From positions 1 through 27,395 of the forward strand of contig JBNGIS010020236.1 in NCBI GenBank assembly GCA_049999725.1: DNA of 27,395 bases, in the 5' to 3' direction. The number at the start of each line of letters is the position of its first letter. Positions within the stretch are counted from its first letter, which is position 1. Source of the DNA: Haplomitrium mnioides. Lineage: Eukaryota; Marchantiophyta; Haplomitriopsida; Calobryales. Below are positions 8,341-18,264 of this stretch, piece by piece. Below the pieces are notes generated by a model. It was given only the letters and a program-made list of their open reading frames with translations, ran no database searches and was not told the origin of the DNA. The position numbers and the translations under genes are program-made.

Positions 8341-10218
8341 GCATTTCCCTGTTCAAAGCGACCTGTGCCTCTGTTTTCTGTTGTGTTCTTCATATTTCTT
8401 TGAATGTATTTCTTCATCAGGCACTACACATTCTTTGTTGCCTCCCCCTTCATCAAGCATTGCAGGACACATGCATTCTTAGACTTGATTCAGCTGCTAC
8501 CTTTGATTAGCATAGTGTTCAATTTCTCGGACACATGCATTTCTTGACTTCATCATTCAGCTTCTGCCTTGAGTTTTGCCAGTTGGAGTAGCAGAGCATT
8601 CAATCCATCTTGCACAGAGGTAGGTTCCTTATCGAGCATGTTTGAATCTGTTCGTGTGAGCATTCTTAGAGTCGAATGAGCTGCAGAGATGAGGTGGTGC
8701 CAGCAATTGCACGCCCAATCGTGGAATCGAAGGTCGACGATTTTCTTTGAAAGCGCATATTGGCTGCGGAGTTGCAGCCGCTTTGAGCTTTCTTCATCAT
8801 TTTTGTCTTCCCACGCTGGTTATTCAAGCCTCTCCAAGCACCTTCAAAGCAGAACTACAGCGACATTCTTCAAACTCCAACAAGACCTACGGTTTTGAAT
8901 CTCAAATCGATCTGCAGCCCGAATCACGGTATGTCCACGTTTCTTTCGAGCCGGTTGATTGAACCATGTTCTCACATACGACTGCCAATCCTTAATGAAT
9001 AATAAAAGAGGTGCGATCTCATTGAGGGGACACCAGTTTCAATATCGAACTGAGCTCAGGTGCTCATTCTGCTTGGTTCATTAGATACCTCGAGAATTCG
9101 CTTGGCCAAAACGGCGAATCAGTTTAGAGACCTCGTTACTGAAATGAGTCCAATGGTGTTGCTGCCAAGGACCAGGTGGTAGATGCTGCTGCTGGACCTC
9201 CCCTCCTCTTTCAACAGCTTATTGTTTTTCTTGGCCATCGCAACTGTGATCGCTGGTGCTAGTACTGCCTTGCCCAACGGGGGCGTTTTTTTTAGTGAGG
9301 AAGTGAAACATTTCAGTGATAGCTTCAGTCGATCATCTTGTTCTTGGCACCTTCATGAATGTTGTCTTTGCCTTTCTTCCACCTACACTGAAAGATCAGT
9401 GGCCTATGATATGGATGTCAGCTTTTAGGGTTTACCAATGAGTAATTCTTTTGTATTGGTTTACAGTCAGACTTTTTTGACTTCCAAGTATCAAGAAACT
9501 CATTAGTGATCTTTTGGGTCCCCTTGGTTTCTTAGGTCAGGTGATCTTGGAGATGCAATCAGGCGGCGCCCCCTAGTGAAGCAAGAAATGTTTCCACTGT
9601 CATGTGGCTCTCTGATATGACTGTACTAGTGATAGATCAGGACAGAATCTAAGATCTAACGCAGGCCCAGCCACGAAACAGGAGGGATTCATTCTGTCTC
9701 CGCTCCACCTTCGTGCTACCCCTACATTCAGCCTGTCTCAAAATCTGCGTGGCTGCTGCGTCTGTCCCTACACCTCACCAATGTTGCCCATTCAATCCTT
9801 GATGGAGAAGGCGTGAAATCTCCTTGCAGCATTGTAATTGGTCGGTGAAAAGGGAGTGAAAGTGCGAGAGAAGGGTGAGAGCTCTGGATATTCTTCGGTG
9901 ATTGGGAGGTTTTCGGTTTTCTGCTCTACAATTTAGGAGCATTGGAGAGCTGCATTCACGGTTGAGCTTCGATCCTCCTACAACATAACCTCGAGAAAGA
10001 TCATCGAGAATACCTTCAGATATCATTCCTATCTCCATATCTGTAATCTCTGCCCTAGCTACGGGAATGTGCATTCTTAAAATCTACCCGCCATGATGGA
10101 GTTTAGACATTAAGGAAGAGCCAGACCTATACAAGAATCTGAGTTGATTGTGGGTTGGCAGTTTACCGATCAGATCTATTGTCGGGTCTGATATGAATGA
10201 GAGGAATGTGCTTCCACG
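8341..10218 (+). other. Long untranslated leader of the methyltransferase element
   Basis: No frame shows family resemblance; frames up to 99 codons are scattered on both strands. The base composition is less AT-rich than the flanks. A GACACATGCATT motif recurs near 8466 and 8530, and AATAATAAAAG near 8998 could be a polyadenylation signal if the LTR extends this far. The stretch ends at the first ATG of the gag frame (10219). It could be U5 plus leader, or captured host DNA. Confidence 0.4.
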
Positions 10219-11814
10219 ATGAGTGATGAAGATCATAACACTCATCTGCCACCACATTATCATCTGCAGAGTGATTCTCGTCTAGTAGAGGCTATTCCCT
10301 TACAATCACGCCCTTATAGACGACGGTACACACAGGCTTTGCCTTCCAGTTCTAGTAGTGGGGGAATTCAATCTCCTGCATCTGGTTTAGTTGGGCATCA
10401 ATCTGTTACTGGATTTGGGACATCAATACCACACCAGATTCCAACACCAATCAGATCACCACCAATAGTACCACCAGCATACACCATGGAGGTAAGTTCA
10501 GGTTGCAGGATTGAGAAGTTCAGCGGCCGTCCTGGCACTATCACTTTGCGAGAATTTAAGCAGACATTTGATACTGTGATTGCTGAATTAGAGCTCAAGT
10601 ATGGTGACAAGTTCACCAATGCATTTGCATTCAAGTAATTGGGTCGGTACGTCCATCATGAGGCATTGTCTGTATGTCAGCAGCACTCAGCCCGATTGTT
10701 GAGCACCATTCAGGTTGCTAACCCAGGTTATGCAGCTGCTATTGCTGGTGTCCAGCAAACTGCTTTACAGGCTGCCATTGCTGCCCACAACGCTACACCT
10801 CCCACTAATCCGCCTACAGCTGCTCCTACCATTGTGAATATGACTCCAACAAAGCTTGCACTAACTACAACAGGCATCGCGCCTATGTTGGCTGCTCCTA
10901 TTGTCACTAATCCAGTAAGTGAATTTTTCCAGATTCTAGAATAGGAGTTTCCAGTGAAGAGGTCAGAGAAAATCTTGCAGTTGGCTACCTTCAACCGACA
11001 AAAGGATGAGACTCTCAAAATGCTCTATCGAAGGCTTTTCAAATTGAAAGAGGATACTCAAAGCATCATTGATCTGGAAGCTGCGCACAGTTACATACGT
11101 GCCTTGGAAGGTAATCAAGACCTTCACTCTCAGGTTCTTCAACAAGTGTTCTCTAAATATGGTGATTCTTACACACTACTTGATGTGTATAACATTGCGG
11201 AGAGGTTGGAACTTGCTCATGCACACTATGCAGCAAGCATGGCAAGACCTCAAGCTCGTCACTGAACTCAGATTCAAGTCCCAGCTCCCACAAGGTCCAA
11301 TCAATAGCCAATTCGAAACAAGAATGTGAATACTGCTACTGCACTAGTACCTTCTTGTAATTATTGTGGTAATACAAACCACAAGGCTAATGATTGTGAC
11401 ATTCTTGCTGATGACCTACCATGTCAATTTTGTAGGAAATCTGGTCACTTGGAGGCTGTTTGCTTTGCTAAATATCCAGAGCGACAACAACTACATTGCC
11501 ATCCCTCTCCAATGGTTGATGCCCTAGTGAAGAAGACCTCTATATCTGCAACACCCTCCAACACTAAGGGTGCTGGTCCCAGCAAGAATGCTAAGAAGAA
11601 AGAGCACCAGAAAGCTCAAAAGGAAGCATTCCAAGCACAGACCACACAAGTGCAAGCATTAACTCAGTGCGCTCAACTTGCTAGCTTGAAGGGCAAATCT
11701 TCTCAACCAACCAGCTCAATTCAATTTGTTGGTTCAGACATGTGGTTTAGCTTCTGGTCCTACACTTATAATACAGCAAAGAGGTGCTCGAGCTGTATTA
11801 CCTCAGTCTTTTAG
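10219..11814 (+). pseudogene. gag: gag of the methyltransferase gypsy element
   Basis: Frame 1 is continuous from ATG 10219 apart from stops at 10636-10638 (TAA), 10942-10944 (TAG), 11263-11265 (TGA) and 11305-11307 (TAG). The N-terminus is Pro/Ser-rich. The capsid-like part begins near 'IEKFSGRPGTITLREF' and contains 'ELGRYVHHEAL'-like helices, an Ala/Thr/Pro-rich linker, and 'FNRQKDETLKMLYRRLFKL'. Two zinc knuckles follow, CNYCGNTNHKANDC (Cys11-Cys24 counted from 11326) and CQFCRKSGHLEAVC (Cys33-Cys46), then a Lys/Gln-rich tail. Gag forms the particle and binds RNA. The frame changes from 1 to 2 near 11730-11750 at the join to protease; whether this was once programmed cannot be told from a decayed copy. 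Confidence 0.8.
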
Positions 11815-12706
11815 GCCACTTACTCCCACTATAGAGGCTTCATTATTGGCAAGAGGAGAAACATTTAGCGCTTCTACACCTATGGTGCATCAAGGAGGAG
11901 ACCCAGATCAGCATTTATCAAAGACAACTAGTCCTTTGGCAAAGTATCCTACTTCAGATCTAACACATAGGGTTCTTACAACACCCTTGTTCAATTGTCA
12001 GGATTTGAAGTTGCATATTACAGATGTCATTAAATTGCTTGAGAGCAAGCTGATATCGACTTCTAGTCCATCAGTAGCTCTTGCGACAGTTGTTATGGAA
12101 GCTGGAACTCCAGTAATGAGTCAGCCTTCCATTTGGTCACATGCACTTGATGGTGTTACATACCTTTTAGATACTAGCAGCCAAGGTGATCCTTCTGGTT
12201 TTGTCACCAAATTCACATTTGATCACCATATTCCTACTCAATCACTTGTAGATAAGCTTCTTGGCAATTCAGTTGTGGATACTAACACTCTACATATGGT
12301 ATCCCACAATATGCCCAAGATTGTTCCTAGTGACAGGAATCTGGTGACTACAACAGTAGTGTTTGTTGACAACCTAAATTCAGCAATACAAGTGGAAGGA
12401 CATACTCCCAAGGTGGTGATGCTAGACACTAGAGCACAACCAGTGATCATAGGTGTTCAATTTGCCAAGAAAATTAGACTACTTGACACCAATCTCCAAA
12501 AATCAATGTGGCAGATTCGCACTGCTAGTGGTGCTGTGGAAGAAGTGTTGGGTGAAAGCTCGACATTGCTCACCCTTGCTTTCAATCAAGGTACAAATCA
12601 GGCTCTGGAATTTTAGGTCAGATGTTTAGTCACCAATGCTACCAGCTATGATGTACTCATTGGGCAGGAAGCTTTGTTTCCTCTAGGTTTCACCATTGAT
12701 AACTAG
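11726..12706 (+). pseudogene. Retropepsin-like aspartic protease region
   Basis: Frame 2, open from 11726 to a TAG at 12614-12616, then on to a TAG at 12704-12706. The protease core starts near 12400: 'KVVMLDTRAQPVIIG' corresponds to the D-T-G-A active-site loop, but Gly is replaced by Arg (AGA, one G-to-A step from GGA), which should abolish activity. A flap-like 'IRTASGAVEEVLG' and a C-terminal 'SYDVLIGQEALFPLGF' (the hydrophobic-hydrophobic-Gly motif) follow. The 220 codons before the core are a poorly conserved linker of unknown role. The enzyme would have processed the polyprotein. Confidence 0.75.
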
Positions 12707-12950
12707 TTTGAGCATGCATACTACCGTGTTGATTGGCAGACAGATGGCCTACACTTGGGCTATATTCCACTGGACTTACATAGTGCGCACACTCTCATGG
12801 CCCACTTGTGTGTTCTGCAAGATGTGCATACAGTTTCCTATATCAATCGACCATTACACAATTGGATTGAAGAAGATGAGGAATAGCATACTGTGACACA
12901 AGCTAATGAGAGTACACTAGACACCTTTGGGGGATTCACCCTGGACTAGA
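12707..12950 (+). pseudogene. Linker between protease and methyltransferase
   Basis: Frame 2 continues after the TAG with 'FEHAYYRVDWQTDG' and 'HLGYIPLDLHSAHTLMAH', and has further stops near 12893 and 12947. The frame then returns to frame 1 before 12952. Composition looks like polyprotein, not random DNA, but no domain is recognised. Confidence 0.5.
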
Positions 12951-12951
12951 G

Positions 12952-14011
12952 GTGTTGCACAAGCTATAGGTTGCTCATGAGCCTCTCAAAGCTGCCATGC
13001 ATAAGCTTGAGAGTGTGAAAAGCCATGGTGAACCTGTTACTCCAATTCTACAACAACCCATTGTGTGGAGTCCACCTTCAAATGGCATTACCCTTCTGGA
13101 ACCATTTGGAGGCATTGCTATAGGTTTGGAGGCATTGTTGCAATCTGGATTGGTAGTGAAGCAATATGTGTATGTGGACACTGATCCTTGTGCCAGGCAG
13201 GTGGCAGAGTCTTGTATGTTGGAATTTTCTAGGAGGTTTCCACAACAATTTCCTCCTAGTGCATGGAAGTCCAGCTTCACATATTTCCATGTTGATCCAA
13301 CAGCAACACATTGTACTTCTTAGCTCTTTAGATCTTATCATTGCAGGATGGGAATGTCAAGGATTGTCCGCTGCTGGTTCTGGTTTAGGTTAGCTGATAG
13401 CAGGTCTAGCCTTTTCATGGACATGGTTCAGGTCCTAACATGGGCTCATGCATGCTACCCTGCTGTAAGCTACATCATGGAGAACACACTTGCTCAGTTT
13501 GATAAAAGGGCAGCAGTACGAGAAGACTTTGTGCTAATTCAGCACTACCTAGGTTCTCCACTCCTTCTAGATGCAGTGCATTGTGGGTCTTATGCAAATC
13601 GATTACGTAATTTTTGGACCAACCTTGCCCCTATTTCCTTGCTGGAGTTGGCTTTACATTACACTGTTTGAGATCCTACACTCCAAGTAGGTGATATTTT
13701 GGATTTAGATAGCTCTTGCCAACCAGTTACTAGGCAAGAGGCACCACCTTAGTACCCTGCCAACCATGGGCTGCTTGGCCTGCTTTGGTTTCTTTTCCTA
13801 GTGCACATGCTTTTTAGGGTGATGGTCCAGGGCTTGTTTATCGTCATGCTACAGGCACTTGGGATGAACCAAGTCCAGAGGAAAGAGAACGAGCAATGGG
13901 ATTCCAATCAAGCACCACTAGTCACACCTAAGTAACCATGTTAGAGAGAAATTCTCTTCTTGGTAGGGTTATAGACTTGAATGCTCTCACTTGGCTCTTG
14001 ATTACCTATTT
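12952..14011 (+). pseudogene. DNA cytosine-5 methyltransferase domain, DNMT3-like
   Basis: About 350 codons in three frames contain C5-MTase motifs in order. Motif I is LLEPFGGIAIGLEALL (FGG at 13105-13113), binding S-adenosylmethionine. Motif II is YVYVDTDP (13171-13188). Motif IV is GWECQGLS, with the catalytic Cys codon at 13355-13357; the Pro usually before this Cys is Glu. Motif VI is MENT (13477-13488). Motif VIII is ANRLRNFWTNL (about 13594-13626), resembling the DNMT3 'HRARYFWGNL'. Motif IX is ERERAMGF, and motif X is LLGRVIDLNALTWLL (about 13956-14000). A short recognition segment between VIII and IX also suits DNMT3. Frame changes occur near 13300-13320, 13386-13392 and 13765-13775, with stops at 12967 and 13669 among others. 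It sits in the polyprotein between protease and RT, so it belongs to the element and is not a host gene. Confidence 0.88.
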
Positions 14012-14118
14012 TCTCTTTCAAATGCATCTCAATCCAACAGTGGATGTCACTTCAGTTGTTTCTGGTGATGTGTCCTCATGGCATCTAGACCAGGTGCATT
14101 TACCCATTCACAACACTT

Positions 14119-14150
14119 TGCGCTTTGATCTGAGTGCGCTTTGATCTGAG
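14119..14150 (+). repeat. 16-bp perfect tandem duplication
   Basis: TGCGCTTTGATCTGAG occurs twice without a gap (14119-14134 and 14135-14150). Sixteen is not a multiple of three, so it is a frame-disrupting lesion between the methyltransferase and reverse transcriptase parts of the polyprotein. Confidence 0.9.
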
Positions 14151-14183
14151 TGTTGGGGGGGCAGAGAGGAGGTCCCATGCAAT

Positions 14184-15300
14184 GTGACTGAATTTCACTC
14201 TAACTTTTTAGAATCTGGCCACTCTAGACCTGCAAGTATTGTAGGGCTACCTTCCATTTCACTACAGAAGCCTGTTGTAAAGTTGGACAATGGAAGGCTC
14301 AACACTTCAGTTCCACCAGCTTCCTCTTCCAACTTTCCGTGTCTTGCCAATTTCACTTTTGTCATGGGCAATCAGCTGAACAAGAAACAGAGGGATCAAA
14401 TCACCAATCTATTATTGAAGTATGAGGATGTCTTTGCTTTCTCTATGAAAGATCATGGCAAGTGTAAGGTGATGCAATTCTACATTGAGCTCACTGAGGA
14501 GAATCCCATTTATCAGCGTAAACACCGCTTAAGTAAGCATGAGTGGGAGTTAGTGGATGAGCGTTGCAAGGAGCTCTATGAGGCTGGTCTTATCCAACCT
14601 TCCACTTCTAATTTTGCATCAGCTACAGTGATGCCAGCTAAGAAAGACTCTAGTGGCTTGTGGACTGAAAAGAGGATTTGTGGGGATTATCGACCACTGA
14701 ATTTGGTTACTCCACAGGATAGGTATCCTATGCCAATAGCTGAGCAGCTCTTTGACAACATTGGAAACTCAGATGTCTTCACCCTTGTGGATTTACGTCA
14801 GGGGTTCAACCAGATTGTGATTCAGGTTGCAGATCGCAAGAAGACTGCATTCCATAGAGGCAATAGATTGTGGGAATGGTTAGTTATGCCATTTGGATTG
14901 AAAAGTGCCACTGTCTTCTTTCAACGAATCATGGATCAGGTACTGGAAGGTGCTGATTTCTTGAAATGTTACATTGATGATGTCCTGGTGCAAAGCAAAG
15001 GTTTTAAATAGCATTTGACCCATTTGGAGGAGCTGTTTAGAAGGTTGAAAAAGGCAAACTTGAGGATTCACCCAAAGAAATGTGAGTTTGCTATTACATT
15101 AGTAGTGTATTTGGGACATAGAATTGTTCCAAATGGGACCATGGCTCACCGATCCAAGGTAGTGTCCATTCTGGAGATGCGCAAGCCTACTGATGTATCA
15201 ACCCTGCGTAGTTTTATTGGGTTGTGTAACTACTACAGGATCTATGTGCAAGATTTCAATACCATTGCTCATCCACTTTATGCGCTATTGAAGAAGGATG
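14184..15300 (+). pseudogene. pol: Ty3/gypsy reverse transcriptase
   Basis: Frame 3, open from 14184 to a TAG at 15009-15011, then on from 15015. Visible RT landmarks are 'VMPAKKDSSGLW' and 'RICGDYRPLNLVT' (fingers), 'FTLVDLRQGFNQI' with the first catalytic Asp, 'WLVMPFGLKSATVFFQRIMD', and the YIDDV active-site box at 14970-14984. These are followed by 'KKCEFAITLVVYLGH' and the thumb/connection 'TLRSFIGLCNYYRIYVQDF'. It copies the element RNA into DNA. This is the best-preserved part: the first 275 codons have no lesion that is visible from the reading frame, although one or two substitutions may be harmful. A stop at 15306-15308 precedes RNase H. Confidence 0.92.
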
Positions 15301-15329
15301 CTACATAGGCATGGAGTGAAGAAATCGAG

Positions 15330-15900
15330 GTGGCGTTTGATACTTTGAAAAAGCGGCTATCAGATTATCCAATACTCAGAAGGCCTGATTTCAACCAGGT
15401 TTTCATTCTACATATAGATTGGAGTGCACTGGGTATTGGTGCAGTGCTTGGGCAACCTGATGGAGAGGGGCACAAATATGTTATTGCCTATGCTTCCAGG
15501 AGTAACAATAAGGCAGAGAGTAACTACTCCTCTTGTGAAGGTGAATGTTTGGCTGTCGTTTGGGTTGTAATACATTTCACGCCTTACCTATATGGCACCA
15601 AGTTCCTTCTCTACACTGATCACTAGCCTCTGAAATGGCTTATAACCAACGACAAGCTTACAGGCAAATTGGCTTGTTGGGCACTCATACTACAAGAGTA
15701 TGAGTTTGAGGTGATTCATAGAGTTGATGTTACACACCAGAATGCTGACACTATGTCTCGCAGTCCTTTGGCTACCTCTGCAGATCTTTCTGATGCTCGG
15801 CAAGATTTTGACTAGGTCATGACATTGCAACCAACAACAGTAACTAGTTATTTGGCCTTGCTCTATTGCACCGTGGAAGATCAGCCTATTGTGGACATTT
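15330..15900 (+). pseudogene. RNase H domain of the gypsy polyprotein
   Basis: Same frame 3 as RT. 'ILHIDWSALGIGAVLGQ' contains the first catalytic Asp (as in 'L.TDAS..G.GAVL'). 'NNKAESNYSSCEGECLAVVW' contains the conserved Glu, and 'LLYTDH' the next Asp, followed by a TAG at 15624-15626 where Gln is expected (H-Q-PLKW). The tether 'LQEYEFEVIHR...HQNADTMSR' leads to integrase. It would remove the RNA template. Further stops near 15813 and 15900 interrupt the link to integrase. Confidence 0.88.
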
Positions 15901-15953
15901 GAGAAGACCAAGATACAGTACACTTTCTTTAGCATGGTCAATACCCTCCAAGG

Positions 15954-16815
15954 GTGAGTGTGACTCAGAGAGACCGCATCCAACAAAGATCCAAACGTTA
16001 CTTAAGGAAGGAAGATCATTTAGTTTGTTGTTTGCCCCAAGGAGAGAGGGTAGTGCCCCTTGTGGCTGAGAGAGTTGGTATGGTCAAGAAGATACATGCT
16101 GAGCTTGGGCACTTTCAAATCAAGCGTACTTATAGCTTGCTTGCCCCTCATTATCATTGGAGAGGTATGTATGCTCAGATTTGTGATGTGATTGCTAGAT
16201 GTGAACAATGTGATAGGGTGCGCACTTCCTTCTCATCTAGGCAAGTTACTCTTCATCCACTGTCTATCAAGGGCCTATTTTACCATTGGTCTTGTGATCT
16301 GGCTAGAGAGCTACCTCTTACATCATGGGGTAATCTCTATATAATGATCATGATTGAGCACTTCTCAAAATGGATTGAGTCAATTGCCTTGCCGGATAAG
16401 AGCTCACATAGTACTAGCCAAGCTTTCTTGCAGCAAGTGCTTAGTAGATTCGGGGCTTGTGCAGAATGCCTTACTGATTAGGGTTCAGAATTCAGAGGTG
16501 AGTTTCAAGAGCTCTTGGACCAGACACTCATTGATCATCGGAGAACTTCAAGAGATTATCCTCAAGCAAATGGCCTAGCAGAGCGGATGGTGCAAACTTG
16601 CAAGTTGGGATTGCAAAAGATCTGTTTGACCAAGAACAAGGAAGACTGGGACTATGCACTACCTTACATCACCATGGGGTACAGAATGTCTAACCATGCT
16701 TCATTGCTTAATTTCTCACCCTATTTCCTCTTGTTTGGTCGACATCCCATTCCTCCATCTGCTATTGCTTCTTAAATGCTGCCAGTGGTGGATTTGGACT
16801 CAGCTACATCAGCCT
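15954..16815 (+). pseudogene. Ty3/gypsy integrase, C-terminally truncated
   Basis: Frame 3. An HHCC zinc-binding start is visible (His53, His66 or His68, Cys83, Cys86 from 15954), then the catalytic core with Asp115 ('WSCDLAREL') and Asp175. A TAG at 16479-16481 follows Asp175 directly. The catalytic Glu in 'NGLAERMV' is 34 codons after Asp175, consistent with the D,D-35-E family. A TAA at 16773-16775 follows 'FGRHPIPPSAIAS'. The normal C-terminal domain of 100 or more residues is absent because the 415-bp repeat begins at 16816. It would insert the DNA copy. No chromodomain can be seen. Confidence 0.9.
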
Positions 16816-17230
16816 ATACAGTGCTGATGTTGCACATCATCATTCCTCCCCATTCCAGCCAGGGTATAGGTTTGTTCATTGGCATTCTATTAGATGCTAT
16901 TAGAGTGAGTGAGAGTGCATTCAAGTTTAATGTTCTTATAGCAAAGTGAGGGCTGTTCTTGGAGCAACTGCTTTTGTTAGAAGAACATAGAGCTAGCATG
17001 GGCTACTTGGGGCTCGCTCTCCCACTTCTTTCTTAGTTTTCTTGAATCTTAGCTTGGAGAGCAGCGCTATGGCAATACAATACATAGAATTGCTCCATAC
17101 ATGTAGTTTTGATTCCTTAGATGCTCCCATCACCTCATGGCAAGGCGCTGGCCTACACTAGTGTACAGTATACTATACATTATACATTACATTTTACATT
17201 TCATATGCACTTTATACAAAGTCCTTTTAT
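16816..17230 (+). repeat. 415-bp direct repeat, right copy
   Basis: Same orientation and length as 7226-7640, 13 differences. It abuts integrase coding sequence with no purine tract, and similarity to the left copy ends at CCTTTTAT. The six bases ATACAG at the start are shared by both copies although they lie before the nearest TG. Confidence 0.75.
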
Positions 17231-17621
17231 ATAATGAGGACCACATACATTCCCCTGCATTTGTTCATTTTGGTGTAAGGCTGCTGTAATTTCAAGTTGT
17301 TGTGATTTCAGTTTATGGATTGTGATGACTATGATACAAAGTTCATATTAGCTTTTGCTTAGATGCCATGATGAAACCAGGTTTCCGATGTGGCAAGTCC
17401 ACTTCTCTTTATGTCACGACAAAGTACCTGCAAGTGCACCTATATAGCTAGCTCTGTATCATTAGCAGAGTAATCCGCAAGCGGCAACTCAGCAACCAAC
17501 AAATTCTTCTTTTTCACATTTTTGACCTTCTTTGGGACAAACATGCTACAACTGCAAGAGTCTTGATCATCTATCTTGAGACTGTCCTTTTCTCCATACG
17601 AGATAGTACTATCAAAACTGA
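17231..17621 (+). other. Unassigned stretch between elements
   Basis: No coding frame of note and no similarity to the left leader at 7641 onward. The first part (to about 17560) is unremarkable. From about 17563 an open frame begins that overlaps the Q/N-rich gag segment in another frame. It may be sequence of element X/Y or a third fragment. Confidence 0.35.
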
Positions 17622-18179
17622 CCTCTACCTACATACCAGTGTCCTTATCAAGGATATCAAAATCAGAGGCCGTATAACAATCGGTTTGGACAACATGGCC
17701 AAAACTATAGGTCCTATCAACAAAACCAGCCTTCATACTCACAACAAAACGCTGGTTATAATCACTCAAATTTTCAGCAGGCTCGGCAATTTCAGAACTC
17801 TACCACCTATCCGCAGCCTCAATATTGGCAACAACAGTCCAACCTAAATTCTGGTTCTGCATATGTGTCTCCACCACTGCACATTACGTATTATCAAGCA
17901 CAACCGAGCTCAACCTCGGTAGTCCAACCTGCCCAACAACTTGCATTGGCACCAACAACACAATCTCAGTTAGTGGGTGCAACGCAAGCGGCTGCTGCTC
18001 TTCCTTCTACTTCTACTACTCTTCTATCTTAGAATCTCCAACATATTTAAGTGGTTCCTATCAATATTAACTTGCAATCTCAAGCGCAATTACCCACAAT
18101 TGTTACTTCTTCATGTTTTGAGGAATTAGTTGACAAAGCATCTCCTCTTTTTGTTGCCCCACCAGTTGTCGGCCAAGTG
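17622..18179 (+). pseudogene. Gypsy gag C-terminal Q/N-rich region (element Y)
   Basis: Frame 3 is open from 17622 to a TAG at 18030-18032. It encodes a very Gln/Asn/Tyr-rich chain with pieces such as PYQGYQNQRPYNN, YQQNQPSYSQQN and QPQYWQQQSN, then an Ala/Thr/Pro part. In the same frame after the stop, 'LQSQAQLPTIVTSSCFEELV' follows. This composition is common in the C-terminal gag or gag-protease linker of gypsy elements. There is no ATG at its start, so it is the downstream part of a larger frame. It could continue the gag of element X that is cut at 7225. Confidence 0.6.
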
Positions 18180-18254
18180 TGTCTGAGTTTTTCCATTTTT
18201 TGTGAATTCGGAGTTTCCAAGCCTGGTGGATTCCTTCAGTTTTTGTTAGCCTGT

Positions 18255-18264
18255 NNNNNNNNNN
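18255..18264. other. Assembly gap (10 N)
   Basis: Ten N bases of unknown true length. The dispersed repeat begins at the base right after the gap, which suggests that assembly broke at repeat copies. Confidence 0.99.

Larger units (their letters stand above)
7226..17230 (+). mobile_element. Ty3/gypsy-type element carrying a cytosine methyltransferase domain
   Basis: About 10 kb bounded by 415-bp direct repeats (7226-7640 and 16816-17230). Order: repeat, 30-bp minisatellite, about 1.9-kb leader, gag, protease, DNA cytosine-5 methyltransferase, reverse transcriptase, RNase H, integrase, repeat. Protease-RT-RNaseH-integrase order is that of Ty3/gypsy. Integrase stops short of its C-terminal domain where the right repeat begins, and no polypurine tract is visible there, so the 3' end is rearranged. 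No target-site duplication or clear primer binding site was found, so the repeats are only probably LTRs. At least five frameshifts and about twenty stops make it inactive. The methyltransferase is the unusual feature: most plant gypsy elements lack one. Confidence 0.75.

Noticed and set aside
7637-8356. 239-codon minus-strand frame of Asn/Leu/Cys/Thr/Ser decapeptide repeats
   Set aside because: It is a by-product of the 30-bp minisatellite, which leaves several frames open on both strands. It has no recognised domain and the plus strand is equally open.
9183-9428. 81-codon frame with a signal-peptide-like N-terminus (hydrophobic run then Ala-rich)
   Set aside because: It is a single short frame in the leader of a retroelement, with no domain and no second exon evidence. 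The hydrophobic run can arise by chance.
11726-11814. Programmed gag-pol frameshift at the frame 1 to frame 2 change
   Set aside because: No slippery site and structure could be identified, and four further frameshifts of mutational origin occur downstream, so an ordinary indel is the simpler reading.
12997-14144. Stand-alone host DNA methyltransferase gene
   Set aside because: The domain has no own introns, promoter or terminator, lies in line with protease and RT on the same strand, and carries the same kind of lesions as the rest of the element.
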